Shown here piece after piece: positions 36,074 through 50,100 of a stretch of DNA of 64,000 nt (positions are counted from its first letter, which is position 1; every line of letters starts with the position of its first letter). This stretch comes from Stichopus chloronotus. Its lineage: Eukaryota > Echinodermata > Holothuroidea > Aspidochirotida > Stichopodidae. The position numbers and the translations under genes are program-made. The stretch lies in contig CM037832.1 in assembly GCA_021234535.1 (NCBI GenBank), positions 3,889,359-3,953,358 on the forward strand. Direction: 5' to 3'. The notes beneath the pieces were generated by a model. That model saw only the letters and a list, made by a program, of their open reading frames with translations, was not told the origin of the DNA and ran no database searches.

Positions 36074-39000
36074 GTTCGAGGAAAACACACTTAATGAAAA
36101 CACTAGTTCTAATCATGTTTATTAGCAAGTTGCTAATAGGACTCAGTTCTTCATCACACCGCACAATGTGTGACATATCATATATCTGCAACAAAACCAA
36201 TATCCATCAAACTTCGTGTAGGAGTGAGGATGTTGCTCTGTCTCAATTTATACCGCAAAATGTCACAACCATACATTTGTGGTCTACTTTCTTCCAAATA
36301 AGGTAGGTACCTCAACAGTGACAAAAATAGCAATTCAATTATTCTCAATTTTCAAAGTCTGATTGGAGTGTGAGGCCTGTTTTGATAGATGTGCTTTAAC
36401 TTATTAAGTTTATCGTAATTATTGTAAGTCCTCATGGTTACAGTTGGTAGTTTGCAAAACCTTTTACCTCCTTTAAAGTTTTTTGACATCATGTCCAACT
36501 CTTGGTCTAAAATCTAAATCTTGGTCTAAAAAATGATTTATCCTAGATGATAGATGATTTGTAGTTTCAAGATGACTGCGAGGGGAATTTTGTAACCATT
36601 AAAGGAACAATCAAAATAGACACTGTACAGAGAGCCCACAAGAGCATCAGATGAGAACTTTTTTATTTTTTTCATAATTAGTCTAAGTGGAGAAGTTGTT
36701 ATCCATAGCTGCAGCTCCTTGGCCCTGTGTTCAGACTTTTAGGCTAGAAAAATGTTTGAAGACTTGATACCGTACAGATACCATACATAATCAATCATTC
36801 TATCTTTACACTGCATTACTTGCCTTCATTGCTATCAGTATGTGAAGTATTATATATGTGAATGATAGATTTTATGCCAAGCTGTGAATTTATTTAAGGT
36901 TACATCCTATCACAGGAAGTATCATTCCAATTCTCCGAGCTCCAGACATTCCTCTCTTCTAATGCTACGTCTCAACATGCACAATCCTAAAATTACTGGA
37001 ATCAATGTTTAATTTTGATATGAGATTGTACAGTTTTCTGGGCTCTAGGATTTATGGGGCAAATGTTCTTTCTCTCTTATCTCCCACTCTGGCTTGCCAG
37101 GGGCACAGTCAATCACATGATTTATGTGTCCATGCACTGACCAAAACATGAGCTCAGGGACTGCATGACCTTCACTGAGGTATTTTATCACTGTAGATGG
37201 TGAAGCTCAACCATAAAATCAACCAATAAAGTGGAGACCTTTGGTGAAAAAGTATATCGAATGAGGTCAATCCCCACCAGTTACATATATAGCTGGTCAG
37301 ATTTAACATATGCCCCAAACTCCTAGGTTTAGGGAAATCCCTATGTTTAGAGTTAAGCAAATATAAGAACTTATTGTATTCAGTATTTGTTAATATTATT
37401 ATTCCAAGCAAATTAAAAGAAATATAACTTTTATACATAACGAAATATTTGTTTTTGTCATTTCACATATATGAAATTTGTGATATACATTATGAATCAA
37501 AGTCCCTGAAACTTCTGCTTTTTTGCTAGAATAGTCAGAAAACCTTTCCCTACCAATTACACACTTTTGCCTGTGGGCATAACAACTAAGGTCCCCTGCC
37601 ATTTATATGAAATACAACTGAAGAGAACCTGTGCATTTGATGTCTAATTGAGAGTGTTTTCGTTTTCAACCTGATAGGTGTAGAATCCTCATGAGGTGAT
37701 AAAAACGACCTGAGGCAATGAGGTTGCATACAAGATATATATTACACTTATCTTTTGTCCTAGTGTAGTATGAAAAACAGGATTTTTAGCAGCTTCAATT
37801 CAGCATGTACAAGGGTATACTTCTTTAGATAAATTGACCTAGAGTAATTTCATTTTCAGACAGTTGCTTAATATTCATGTGCAATGCGCACTTTGTCATA
37901 CACTTTTTGTCCCAAGTGATAGGTTCTTCATTTGCATTTGAGTTTGTCGAAGCAACAAGATAAACAAAAATGTTAACAAAAGCAAAGAGTTCAAGAAATT
38001 TATCTATTGCAAAAGTATTATCATTCAGACATTGGTCATAAGAACAGAGTACATCATAATGTGAATCACTTCCTCTGAGACATGTTTCTCATTCAAAGAT
38101 ATAAAATGTGACCAATCACATTAGGTTTGCTCTTTGTCAATTATTAACCTTCATTCATAGCAAACAAACGTGTTAATTTGACAATTCTCTTACATTTATG
38201 TAAAACAAGACATCCAAAAGAATTTGTGATTCCTTGACACTGTTTGACCAGGGTGAAGTTTTTTCCTTGTTGCAATATACATACTGCAGTAACCACAGGC
38301 TATCAGCTATCAGATATAGCCATTAATGATCACAATGAACCAGATATAGGCATTAATCATTTTCCGATACCTATGCAATGTAAATTAATATTGGAGACCA
38401 AGAATTCTCCAGCCTGCACAGTGGTAGCTCAGGTACAGGGCTGCATTCTACAGGAACAAGAGATATACTCATATGACCATTGAAATGAACCAATGAAGAT
38501 CAATTACATAAACTCCTCGATCTATGACTTGTATTATTATAGTCACCTATATTGTGCGATAGCCTTTTCATTGTCAAAAATCTAAAGCACAGCTTCAGAA
38601 TATTTCAATTTATTAAGACAAACCAAATCGACATTGTTTGATCACAGAACAGTAGCTGTTATCTCAGATAATGATTCTGCTGGGGAAAATAAGCATATCA
38701 ATCTTGCTCACCATTTTCCACAAAGGTCGTTGGTCAAAAATCATTTTCAGACAAAAAAAAGTTGGTACAGAGGGAATAAAAGAACCAATTGTTTGGCTTT
38801 TGAAAACTACCTGAGCACTTTAAGTGACAAAAAACAATCATAATTAATAGAGGCATGATGCACACTTTTGTTTTATGATAAAAGACTGGTATATAGTACT
38901 GAATTTTAATAAAATTTTACCTTTCATTTTACCACTTTTCTGTAGAACTTCATTGCTATGAGGTCAGCAAATAACCACATCCTATTTTTGCAAACACAGA

Positions 39001-40449
39001 CTTATTTTATCAGAAATCAGGACAATGCCACGTGATAAGATGGAGTTATCATCATTAAATGTCAAAGACTTGTTAAATTTGTACAGCAACTATACTATAT
39101 CTAACTGACAGGTTAAGTTTTCAAAATAGCTTTGCCCTAAAATTTGCAAGCATTACAAGTCGCTTGCAGGAGAGACCCAAAACATTCTATTCATAAGAAA
39201 AGACAGAAAAAGAAAGCAATACCAGCAGAGGTCTTAACATTTTAAACTTGAATTTACCCCAGATGGACCTTCGACCCACACCAAAACCAACCCCAACAAG
39301 GATCTCAATATACTGCTCTTGCAAAAAAGTTCAACTGTCCTTAAAATTTTCAACTGTCCTTGAAATAAAAGTGACGAAAACATGGAACGACATACGCCAT
39401 ATCGAGAGAGTCATTTCCTTGACTTAAAAAATTTGCATACTTGGCCAATGTCAATTATGTTGCAATTCTTGAACAGCATTATTTTTTTTTTTGTAAAATG
39501 CTCCATATCTGATGGATTTTCATGACACTTGTGGCTACTTTCAACTGACATGTTTACCGGCTTATTCAGTTCAATACTCCGAAATATGTTTTCCATGTCA
39601 CATGTACTTTAAGGTTATGCATACTTTTTATACATGTGATCTATGGGACTGCCATCCCCACTACTTCTCTACTCTCATAAGGTCTGCCTCAGTTCGTGGA
39701 TATTGAGTAAAGTTCAAAAGCCTTATTCTGCTGTAAATCATCACTGGAGAAATGTCACAGCACTTACACGCAGTAACTCATCACCCTAAGCTATATTTTG
39801 AGCTTCCGGAAAGGAAAATTCTCAACCGATTCTAAGTTACATAACTCTTTGATTGACAGCAAATTTGAAAGATGCAGAGTAGCTCATACTACACAGCGTA
39901 CACAGGGATCCATTGTTTCGATAACACATGTGGAGGCATCTTAGACAGGCTGAGGGAGGGACTAGACATGTAGGTGGACGAGACAATTGAAACTGTCTAG
40001 GGGTGATGAGTTCTTGTCTTTTAACTTGCTACTTAAGAGAATCACACACATCTAAGATTGAAAAATCTAGAACTTTGGCAGTAAGGATTAAGTAATGTGA
40101 CATATCAATTAACCATCCTTTCAACAAAATACAGTAATAAAGAATATAAAATAACAAAGAATTAGAAAATGCAAACAAGTTGAAGGGTAGGTCCTGATTA
40201 CATTACAAAAACAGACGAGAAACCATCTAGACTTCAACTGACCAACTGTTACATGCAATGCCACTGAACAGCATGTGAACAATTCACCGACATAGTACTA
40301 ACAGATGTACAAGGCTCTTACTTAACAATTCTCTGCTGAATAAGCCACTTAAGTAAAATTCAATGACTTACAAGTCACTTATGTACGAGTAACTGATCTA
40401 CGAGTCGCTGATAAAACGTTCATCGATGTACCATTTGAAAATGTGCGAA
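36074..40449. other. Intergenic spacer between the two convergent 3' ends
   Basis: AT-rich sequence without a recognisable gene on either strand. The open frames are short and show no domain. No tRNA, strong repeat or transposon end was seen. Confidence 0.6.
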
Positions 40450-40640
40450 TTAGTCAACGACTGTAACGCCAACAATGCACGATCCATTGATGCATAATCC
40501 ATCCGATGCATGGGCCATCGAAGCACAGTCCCTCTGATGCATCATACAGTAGTGCATAATCCACCAGTTCAGTGACCCATTGATGCATAATCCACCAATT
40601 CATGGGCCATCGAAGCAGCAATCCATCGATGCGTGATCCA
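40450..40640. repeat. ~35-bp tandem repeat (gatgcataatccaccaatt)
   Basis: Four to five degenerate copies of atgggccatcgaagca..atccatcgatgcataatccacc in the intergenic region near the FCSK 3' end. Confidence 0.8.
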
Positions 40641-40965
40641 CACCAGGAATTAAACAAAAGGTCTGGGCTGGAAGCTCAGACTTTGTGCTTTTTGTGCAAA
40701 GTCAAATATAATTTGTCCAAGCTCCCCCTTCTTGAGATACTAGTGCTTACCGAGCAAAGCTCCATAAACACACTTTCACACATGCACATACCATCATGAT
40801 TACAAAGGTTATGATTATCATCAGAACAAAACAAAGAAGTTAACTTTGACTGCCTCTTGACAGGTGAATAAAAAAGAAATAAAATCAGATTAAGATATCT
40901 TGCTAACTTTGTAAAAGGTCTTGCAAAGGAGTTGTTTATACAACCAATAGACAACATTTTACATT

Positions 40966-40971
40966 TTTATT
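40966..40971 (-). terminator. FCSK: Polyadenylation signal of FCSK
   Basis: AATAAA on the - strand about 100 nt past the stop. Confidence 0.6.
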
Positions 40972-41069
40972 TTTTGGCAATGTAAGGCACACAAGGACGA
41001 TATCTGGCATGACTTCAGACTGTAACAGTTAATATGAGTCTCTTCTTCATCATTATTGTATAGCGATTT

Positions 41070-41156
41070 TTAGCTTTCATTCACATCATCTTCCTCAGTA
41101 ACTTGCAGTCCCGTCTGATCCAAGCTGACAGAATGGACAGTGATATTCTCTGTACC
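41070..41156 (-). CDS. FCSK: FCSK last exon with stop
   Basis: Acceptor ttcctcacag. Reads [20 protein letters not shown] then EEDDVNES and TAA (41070-41072). Aligns with the human C-terminus GNYSIHLVEVDTQGLSL. Confidence 0.9.
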   Translation of the reverse strand, partial: GTENITVHSVSLDQTGLQVTEEDDVNES

Positions 41157-44100
41157 CTGTGAGGAAAACATACAAAAAAGATGTATTTTAGCTCAAAAAT
41201 ATTGGTTACATATGAGAAAGTTCTCCTTCTGAGTATTTCCAAATTTCCACAATCCAGCAAAAAAAAAATGAATTAATGTAAAGAGGACTAGTAGTGTGAG
41301 GGTCGGGTATGGTTGAAAGTAAACACACAGCAGCAGGAGTCTTACTGTTGAGTGATGGGTAGGACTGGTTGTAAGTATATACGTAGACAGCAGCGAATTG
41401 CAGTTATTGTGTGACTGGTTTGCAGTGGACTGATAGTATATAAAACAGCAGCAGAAATCATCCTATGATGTTTGGGTGTGTGTTTGAAAGTATGTGTAAC
41501 AACAGCAGCAGCTTTATTATTGTGTGATGGGTGTAACAGAATGTAACATGGGTGACACGTGTATTGGAAACTCGAAAGTATATATAACAGGCTGCAGCAG
41601 AAGTCATACTATTGTGTGATGAGTGGGTACGGGTTGTAGGCAGACATATATTTTTTTTCTCATTTGTATGGACCCTCAGACCTACTAAGAATTTCAAACC
41701 GATTGCACAAAACCCAGAAAAAAAAAGGAACCAAAAAGTTCAAAACGGAATTTGCTTCTCTTTGGAGTGGGAAAATCGGTGGACCTATTCATTAATGAAG
41801 TGTATGAAGTAGCCTCCACTAGCAACATACCTCCACATATGTATGGTACTTTGGAAATGCCAATGTTAACAACACAGCCAACGTTTTGGGAGGGTACACA
41901 ACAGGTATGAGTGAAAGTTACCCAGTTCAGATTTTATGGAACCAATGAGAACACTAATGGGTGTGTGATTGTAAGGATGTGCAACAGTAGCAGGAGTTAC
42001 CGTGCAATGGATGGGTGTAGTTGTAGGTATGTATACCAGCAGCAGGAGCTATATTATTGTGAACATGTGGGAGCAATTTTATGTGTATGTAACAGCGGCA
42101 GTAATTTTATTATTGTGTGACAGGTGTAAGTAAGTAGGTGTAAGTATATATAACAACAGCAGGAGTCACATCATCATAAGATTTACAAGAGTGGCAGGAA
42201 CAGAGAAGAGAACTAAACAAAGGACAACAAATTTTTGTGCAGTGAGGAAGTGTAGTGCGATAAAATTAACAATTAAACCAGTTAACATGAGTTCTGAATT
42301 TTACAGAGAAACCAATTGCTAAAAAACAACAAAATCACATGAACCTTAGAACAAAGTAGCTCACCTCTACCCCTGCCAAAATCTCCTTCACTTTCTCCAC
42401 TGCACCAGATTCCTTTGTTAGAATGTACATGAATCCTCCTCCCCCGGCCCCTGCGAGGGCCTGGCCATAAACATGAGGCAGCAGAGCATCCATCATCCTC
42501 CTGACCAGCTGGGGTTCACATCCAGGGGCCATGACTTTCTTCTGGCTCCAGTAGATGTTCATGCAATCTCCAACTTTCTCCATATTTCCTGCAGAAGAAT
42601 TCCAAAGTAAATGGAAAAAGGTGCTACAGTCCTCTGCATTAATTTAAGTGCTTCAAAAGTACCCATCACCACGGTAATGGACACACTGCAAGTAACACTT
42701 ACGAGAGTTCAGATATGCCAGTAAGGGAAAAACGTAAAAACTACCTCGCTATTAAATCTTTTGTGCCGTGTCAGACAAAATGTTGCTTATCACTTGACTT
42801 CCCAATAACACCTCTACAGAGTTTTCACCATTTACAACATCTGAATATGATATTTTATGTTCCTTGAAGTATGTAGCCTTTTGTAAAGATAAGAATGTAC
42901 ACTAGTGCAATAAAGAATCTTGATTTCAAGAAAGCAACTATACATCAAGTTTTTAAAACTGGGAATGGAGAAAGCTGCTACATCTAACAGAAGCTTGGAC
43001 ATGAATGAAACTATGCTATCTACTAGACTTTAACATTCAACATTTAATCATGCATGCAAATATTGAAGACATATACAGGACCAGATTTAATTAAGCATGG
43101 ACCAGCAGTGCACTCGCCCAGAGGTCCCCACAAAAAGGGGGATCAGAAAATTACATTATCAAGTTTTTTGGGGTAGAGTATTCTAGCAGGGTGGAAAGAG
43201 AGGAAGAAAGAGAAAAAAGATAATAGAAGTGAAAAGAAAGAGAGATTGAGAATTGAGAAGAGATGGATGAACACAGGACTGTAGTGCAAAATGCAGAGGA
43301 ACTGACTGTGCTCTAAGACCCATATCACCCTATAATGATCCTCTGCTTTACTGGTGGCCTCTGTAAGACACTCGAACCAATGTTCAGAGATGATCATGTA
43401 AACTGTGTGATTGCAAACAGTGTTCTGGTTTGAGAGTCAGGGCATAGATTGGCCTGGTGGGCAACCTCAACACTAGCCACTTGGGGCATCTACATATATA
43501 TGTTCACCATCAGTTCTACATGTCAAAGGGCCTCTGCCTGGTTCTCATTCATGCATGTTCATTGATATGGCATAGGGACAAAAAGGTGAATAATTAACTA
43601 ACCAGAATCATGCCTCTCCTTCAAACAATCCATTAAACACTTTGTGTACCTTTAAAAGTCTACTTCAGATAGAACAAAAATGCATTGTGGTTTCATGGAA
43701 TTCATTCTGCAACATTTAGACTAAATGTTGACCAGAAACAGCTCTTGCAGACTCTGCACCACAATTGCATGGGAGAGACAGGTCATTCTACTGTAGCAGT
43801 TGAGCCTCCAAAGTTTAACTCCTGGTGACCCGAGATGGCCTCTCACCTCATCCAAAATCAATGGACTTGATCTACTCAATAGGAAAATTCATCATGCTAA
43901 GTATGAAAACTTTCCATTGCCTCCAATCTTGAGGTATGTGGTAGTTCTGGATGATTTTCGGCTTTTAAACTTTGGTACAGCCTGAGAAGACCTTTGACCT
44001 CCACCAAAAATAAAGAGGGTTTATCTCCATAATATGACAAGCACACCCAAGTATATAAAGTATCCAGTTTTCCTATCTTGAGGTATTGTCATTACAAGAT

Positions 44101-47100
44101 TTTCAGAGAGTGACCTCAAATGAACTCTGACCTCCAAAAACAATAGGTTTAATCTACCAAATATATACTGCCCACTGCCCACTGCCCACATGCAACATGG
44201 GAGAATTATCACTGTTACTCCTCTTCAAATAAATTGGTCACAAGATCTTCAGCATTTGACCTCTGGTGACCTCATATGACCTTTGACCTTCACCAAAAAC
44301 AACAAGGTCTTCTACTTGGTATGCACATTTTCATGCTAAGTATCAAATTTTCTGTGATTCCTATCTTGAGATATCACATTAACAAAGTTTCCAGTGGTTG
44401 ACTTCTGGTGACCTCAGGTGACCATTGACTTACATGAAAAGCAATAACTCTCTTCTACCTGGTACAACACATTCATATGTGAAATTTTAAAAGTTGCCAT
44501 GATTCAAACCTCGAGACACTGTGTTAACAAAATTTTCAGTGTTTGATCCTTGGTGACGGTCTGACCTCCACCAAATTGAGGGGGTCCTACTTGCTATGAT
44601 GCATTATGATGCTGAGCATCAACAGCTTCCATGATTTCTATCTTGAGATATTGTGTTAACAAAGTTTTAAGTGTTTGACCTCTGATGACCTCAGATGACC
44701 TTTAACCTCCACCAAAAAATAGTAGGGTTTTTCTTATTGATATAACACATTGATATGCTATACATCAAAAGTGTCCATGATTCCTATCTTGAGATATTGT
44801 GTTAACAAGTTTTCAGTGTTTGACTTCTGATGACCTCAGATGACCTTTGATCTCCACCAAAATCAATGGGGTTTTTCTACCTACTATGGGGCATCCACAT
44901 ACTATTAAGTATGAAAACTCTTGGAGTTACTTCCTATCTCAAGATATTGTATGAACAAGCTAAGTATCACAAACACATGTACACACACACATGCAATCAC
45001 AAACGCATAGTTTTATCTTTTATGTGATACCAAAAAGAAGCTTGAGAAAAAAATTCTACATGAATGTGGTACAACTGGTGCCAGTCTCTGATGTAAGTAC
45101 TGCATCTGTATACATACATGCCAATCTGGTTTTCAAATGGGCATGAATCCAGGCCAATTTGCATCTAATCAGAGCTTGTGAAATGCCTTCAAACAGAGAG
45201 TAAAAAAAAAAACCATGACACACCATCTTCAAAGGCTTTAGCACAAACTTCTGCATTCTCCTTCAACTTCTGACAATTGGTCACAATTTGAGGTAGCCTG
45301 CCATACCAGTTGCGAATCACGTCCTGCAAGAGATTCCTTTAGGGCAGGAAAAACAGATGGACAGACTTGATTTTAATTTAGAATAGAGAGACTGTGTGAG
45401 TTATCTCTCTAAACAAGCACTGGAATATCAGGAAAATAATAAACTGATGACTCATGTACAAACTGACAGACAACAAATTCTACCACATTGTGGCATCAAA
45501 AACATAGACTTTGGAAAAGATGAGTTCCAGCTGATAAAAACAGAAAATTAAAGCTAGAAGGACAACAGTACTGACACTAAGTCCACTCACATATCAGTTC
45601 AAGTAAGATGTTGCAAGATGTTGTCATTTTAATGACCAATCTATTTATTTTACCTTTTTCATCCTACAATTGAAGTTAGTAGTAGCCCTAACGTGTTGTC
45701 ACTAAGGCTTAGGTAATTGAAGAGATATATTAAATTACAAGGAAAATCAAGACGTAGCATTTCTGGTCTTCTTTCCTACTTTTACTGTTCTCATACAGCA
45801 TCACCTCTTGAGCAGTGATTCGATGTCACCTTTGTGCCGCAATCACTTTAAGTTTAACTGGATATGCACAAAGACACAAACATCTGAAACACATATTTTA
45901 CCTTGCTAGTCTTGTCTTCCCAGTATACACTAACACAAAGTGTTCATCAAAATTCTGCTGAGTTTCCTTGGAAACAGGGATGGGTGACACAGTCACCTTC
46001 AGTGGCAGCTTTGCTTCTGAACGACCAATGTTGAGGGAAGGCATGAGGCCTACAAAAATAAAAAGTTGAAGATCATTGCAAAGCAGTACTATTTGTGGAC
46101 AAAATTAAAAGTTTGCATTATTTTTTCCTGCTATTGTAATTCAGGCCTTGAGGGACAGTTAGTTTACAACCCTAAGCAACCACACAAGAGTGGAGGAAGC
46201 CTATGGCTTATACTAACACTTCAAGCTGGTTGCCTACCACCTCAGCATTTTAAGGTAAATTAAGCATCCTTCCTTCACAAGGTCAGTTCAGATGGGAAAA
46301 TTTTAGATTACTCTGGAACGAAAAATCCATCTTACTGTAACCCGACCGGGAATCAAACCACAAACCACCAGGTTGCTCGGCTTCATTGCTTCAAATGCCA
46401 ACACCCTTATCTACTTGGCAACAGAATTGATATGCAGAAATGGGTTATTAGACTCATAAAGACTTATTAAAAAAATATATTGTCACAAGAGATGGCGCTG
46501 GAACACTAACACCCACAATAATGTGAGACAAAATTTCTCTTATTGTCATGAAGATTTTGAGACCCTTTCTCACATTCTCTACTTTGAATACAGTGGAAGG
46601 ATGCTGTGTATTTACGGCATGAGAAAGAGAAAGGTGTATTCTCTACGATTATTTTCTCCAAATAGATAGAAAGTGAAATGATTTACCTCCAACCTGATCC
46701 TGCCATCCTCCTCCAGTGGTCAGCATTTGCTCCAAGTGTAGCACCTTTAAAAATGAAATGACAAAGATAGACAAAATCAAAAAAAATTTCTGGCATTGAA
46801 GGCAGTAAACCGCAACACAAGCAGTGAAGAAAGTATGATCCATCATTCCACAAATCCTAAAAAGGAATTTGCATGAGAACAAACACAAGCAAACTTCGAC
46901 CATTTGACTCAAAGAAGAACAATGAGGCAAACTGGAGGTTCAGAATGATAACGAGAATATTCTACCATTTTGAGTAAAAGTCCCAATTAAAATACTTTGA
47001 ATCACATGTAGAGTGAAGGAGTAGGAGAAATGTTCAGTTGTTTGCCTCATCTTTCCTCACTGGAAGGAGGGTTCTGATGCCTGTATTGCCTAAATTTGCA

Positions 47101-50100
47101 GAATAGCAGATAGCAGTAAACATCATCACAAAACTTTGCACAGATTTATTTTTATTGCTAGAGTGGAGGAAGCATGGGTGACGTAGGGAATAAGGGGGGG
47201 GGGGAGGGATGAGAAAGAAGATCTGGAGTTTGGTACTTACAGCATGAATGAGTGAGAGGTTGTCGAATGCTTTACCAGATGCCTTCCACAGGACTGCGAT
47301 AACAGCTCCAGCTAGGATGCTGCTGGTCCCCAACCCTGTGTGTTAAAGATTGATGTCGCAAAAAGAAATAAGCTAAAAGAAAAAGGACTTATTTATCAAT
47401 GAACTCTAACTCATAAACATTCACGTTTCATTTTGCAGGTGAGCCTCAAGTAAAGATGAAAATGCAAGAATGCGTTCTGATTTTGAAGATGTGACGAGAC
47501 TTTTAATTTAATGCAATGTGAAGCACCGTCACCCTTATTGTAACAATCAATATGCACAGCAAAAGTATTGACTTATAACAAACATTATAACACTGACTAT
47601 GACATTTCACATACCAAATTTTAGGTTGACACTCGAATGAAATTTGTACGTACACTAAAGCAACATTAAAGATTATTAAACTGAAGTACGAAGGAGAAGT
47701 TTATACTAATCATACAGTCAGTTCAAAATTCCCTTTTTGAGATTAGCGTGTTTACAAGGCCTTTGGAATTTGACACCTGCTGACCTCAAATGACACTGAT
47801 CAACTTATAAAACAATACACAAGTGCTACTCAATGTGATACACCCAAAGTAAGAAGTCAATTCAATTTCACTTCTGGAGACATGTTGCTTGTGAGATTTT
47901 CATTATTTGATAGCTGCTTTGACCTCTGACCTCCACCAACAATACTTCTTGCACTTTTTGTGGGTCATATTACATACCACATATGAGATGACTGCAGCTT
48001 CTCTTCATGGGATGTTATGTTTACAAGGTTTCTGCAATCTGACTGCAGTTGACCTCAAATGACCTTTAACCTCCACAAAAAATGATAAGATTCTTGTACT
48101 CAATATGCAACATCTACAAAGTAAATATGCATTCAGTCCAAAGTCTCCTTCTTGAGGTACATAGTTTATGAGCAGGTGCCACAAACGCACCATACAGACA
48201 GACACACACACATGCACGCACACACACACGTACAGCCACACTCAGATGCAACCAGCCACACAGGCCATTGCATTGACAAATGTTACAATTCTCATCAAAT
48301 CCAACAAAAAACAATTTTTGAAAGTTGATAGCTTAATGTACCTGACCCTGTTGGGAGGTCAGACCAAGTCATCAGCTGGAATCCACCCTGATACCGATCA
48401 ATCAGCTGGTCTTTTAGCTCCACAGATGACGGAAAGGTGATGACTTCTGCACAACAAAAAGCGGCCTTTAAAAGAGCACCTTGGAGCAGAAGAAGGATTA
48501 AAGCAAAATGATGAATATTAAATGCAGGCTGATGAACAGTCATATAAAGCTCGCACTACTGACAAATAGTCTGTTTCATGATTGATAAAGGCAAGGTGAA
48601 CACACTTTAGAGATGTTACAAAATGGCTCAAAAAGCTCGCACTACTGACAAATAGTCTGTTTTGATTGATAAAGACAAGGTGAACACACTTTAAAGATGT
48701 TACGAAATGGCTTAAATTAGTCACTTTACTTAACATGGTTTAGATATGCCTTCCTTAGCATGATTTATGGGAGATGTCATGATAAAGACAAACAAACTTG
48801 TAAAACCTCATTTTAATGAAAGGAGAATGCTTCACAGTACGCCATGCGAACTCTGATTACGGCTGACTATTGCTTGAATGTACATCAAGTAACGTTGTGA
48901 TTAAACCTACCTGGTGCTTGAGGATTTGTGAAGTCAGCAAGATCTGAAAGTCTGGTTAAAATTAATCGCTGCGCAGTGGTAGGATCAGTTCCCAGGACAA
49001 GCTCGATATGAGGGCTGCACGAAAAGCAATACCATCGCACATTAACATACATGCTACATTGATCCGATGACAGCGTATTATGCTTTTCCATTACGTAAGC
49101 GAACGCGAGGGTTGACACCACCGTACAAAAATATGTGTAGCACTGGTCCTCCTGTGGCACAGTGTTTTCCAATGACATAGGCTGCCAAAGTGTTGATACC
49201 ATCAAATGATAATACACATGTTGCATTGGTACAATCAGAGCATGTTAAGCCATCGAATCACATAGGCAGGCAACCAACCATAGTCGACACCATCATAGAA
49301 TAATACGCGTTGCATTGCTTCAATTGGAGCATGATAAGATTTTCAATTACATAAGCAACCAAGCAGGGTTGACACCCGGTTGACACCGTCAAAAAGTAAC
49401 ATGTGTTGCACTGGCACAATTTGAGTGAATGTTAAGGCTTTAAATTAACTCAGCAACCAAGTAGGGGTGATAACATGAACAGTATGTCTTACATTGTATC
49501 AACTAGAGTAGCATATTTTAACCTTGTCAATTACATAAGCAACCAACCAATGTTGACACCATCAATCAGTAACATGTGTTGCACTAGGTACAATTACATT
49601 AGCAACCAAGCTGGCTTTACAAATTATCACACACTGTTTACTCCTTGCTATAGCATCTACTTTGCACTGCAAGTCATTGCTGGGTGAAATAATGACTAAA
49701 TACAAATGTGTTCTTCAATGTCAAAAATAGAGAACATGTCACAGCAAACACTCCTTGAGAGATAAAGTTGACAGTGTATGTTGCGACTTTCATCTTGGTT
49801 GCTACTATAGCCAATTCAACAGATATTTAAACATAAATGTTAAATAGTGATTCCTTGCCAATGTTTATGAAGAACAAAGGAAAACCTACACACTTGTTTG
49901 GAAGTCAACACAACTTCACTTGTTGAGATACAATGTTTTTAAGGTTTTCAAGCTATCTCTGTTGACCTCAGATGACCTGTGATCTTCATGAACAATGACA
50001 GAAACTATGTTTTCATCAAAAGCTACCAGTGTTTTCAGTTTTAAGTTCCACCAACATTAAGTTCTTGGGCTGCTTGCTGAAAAACTTTTCAGACTTCAAA

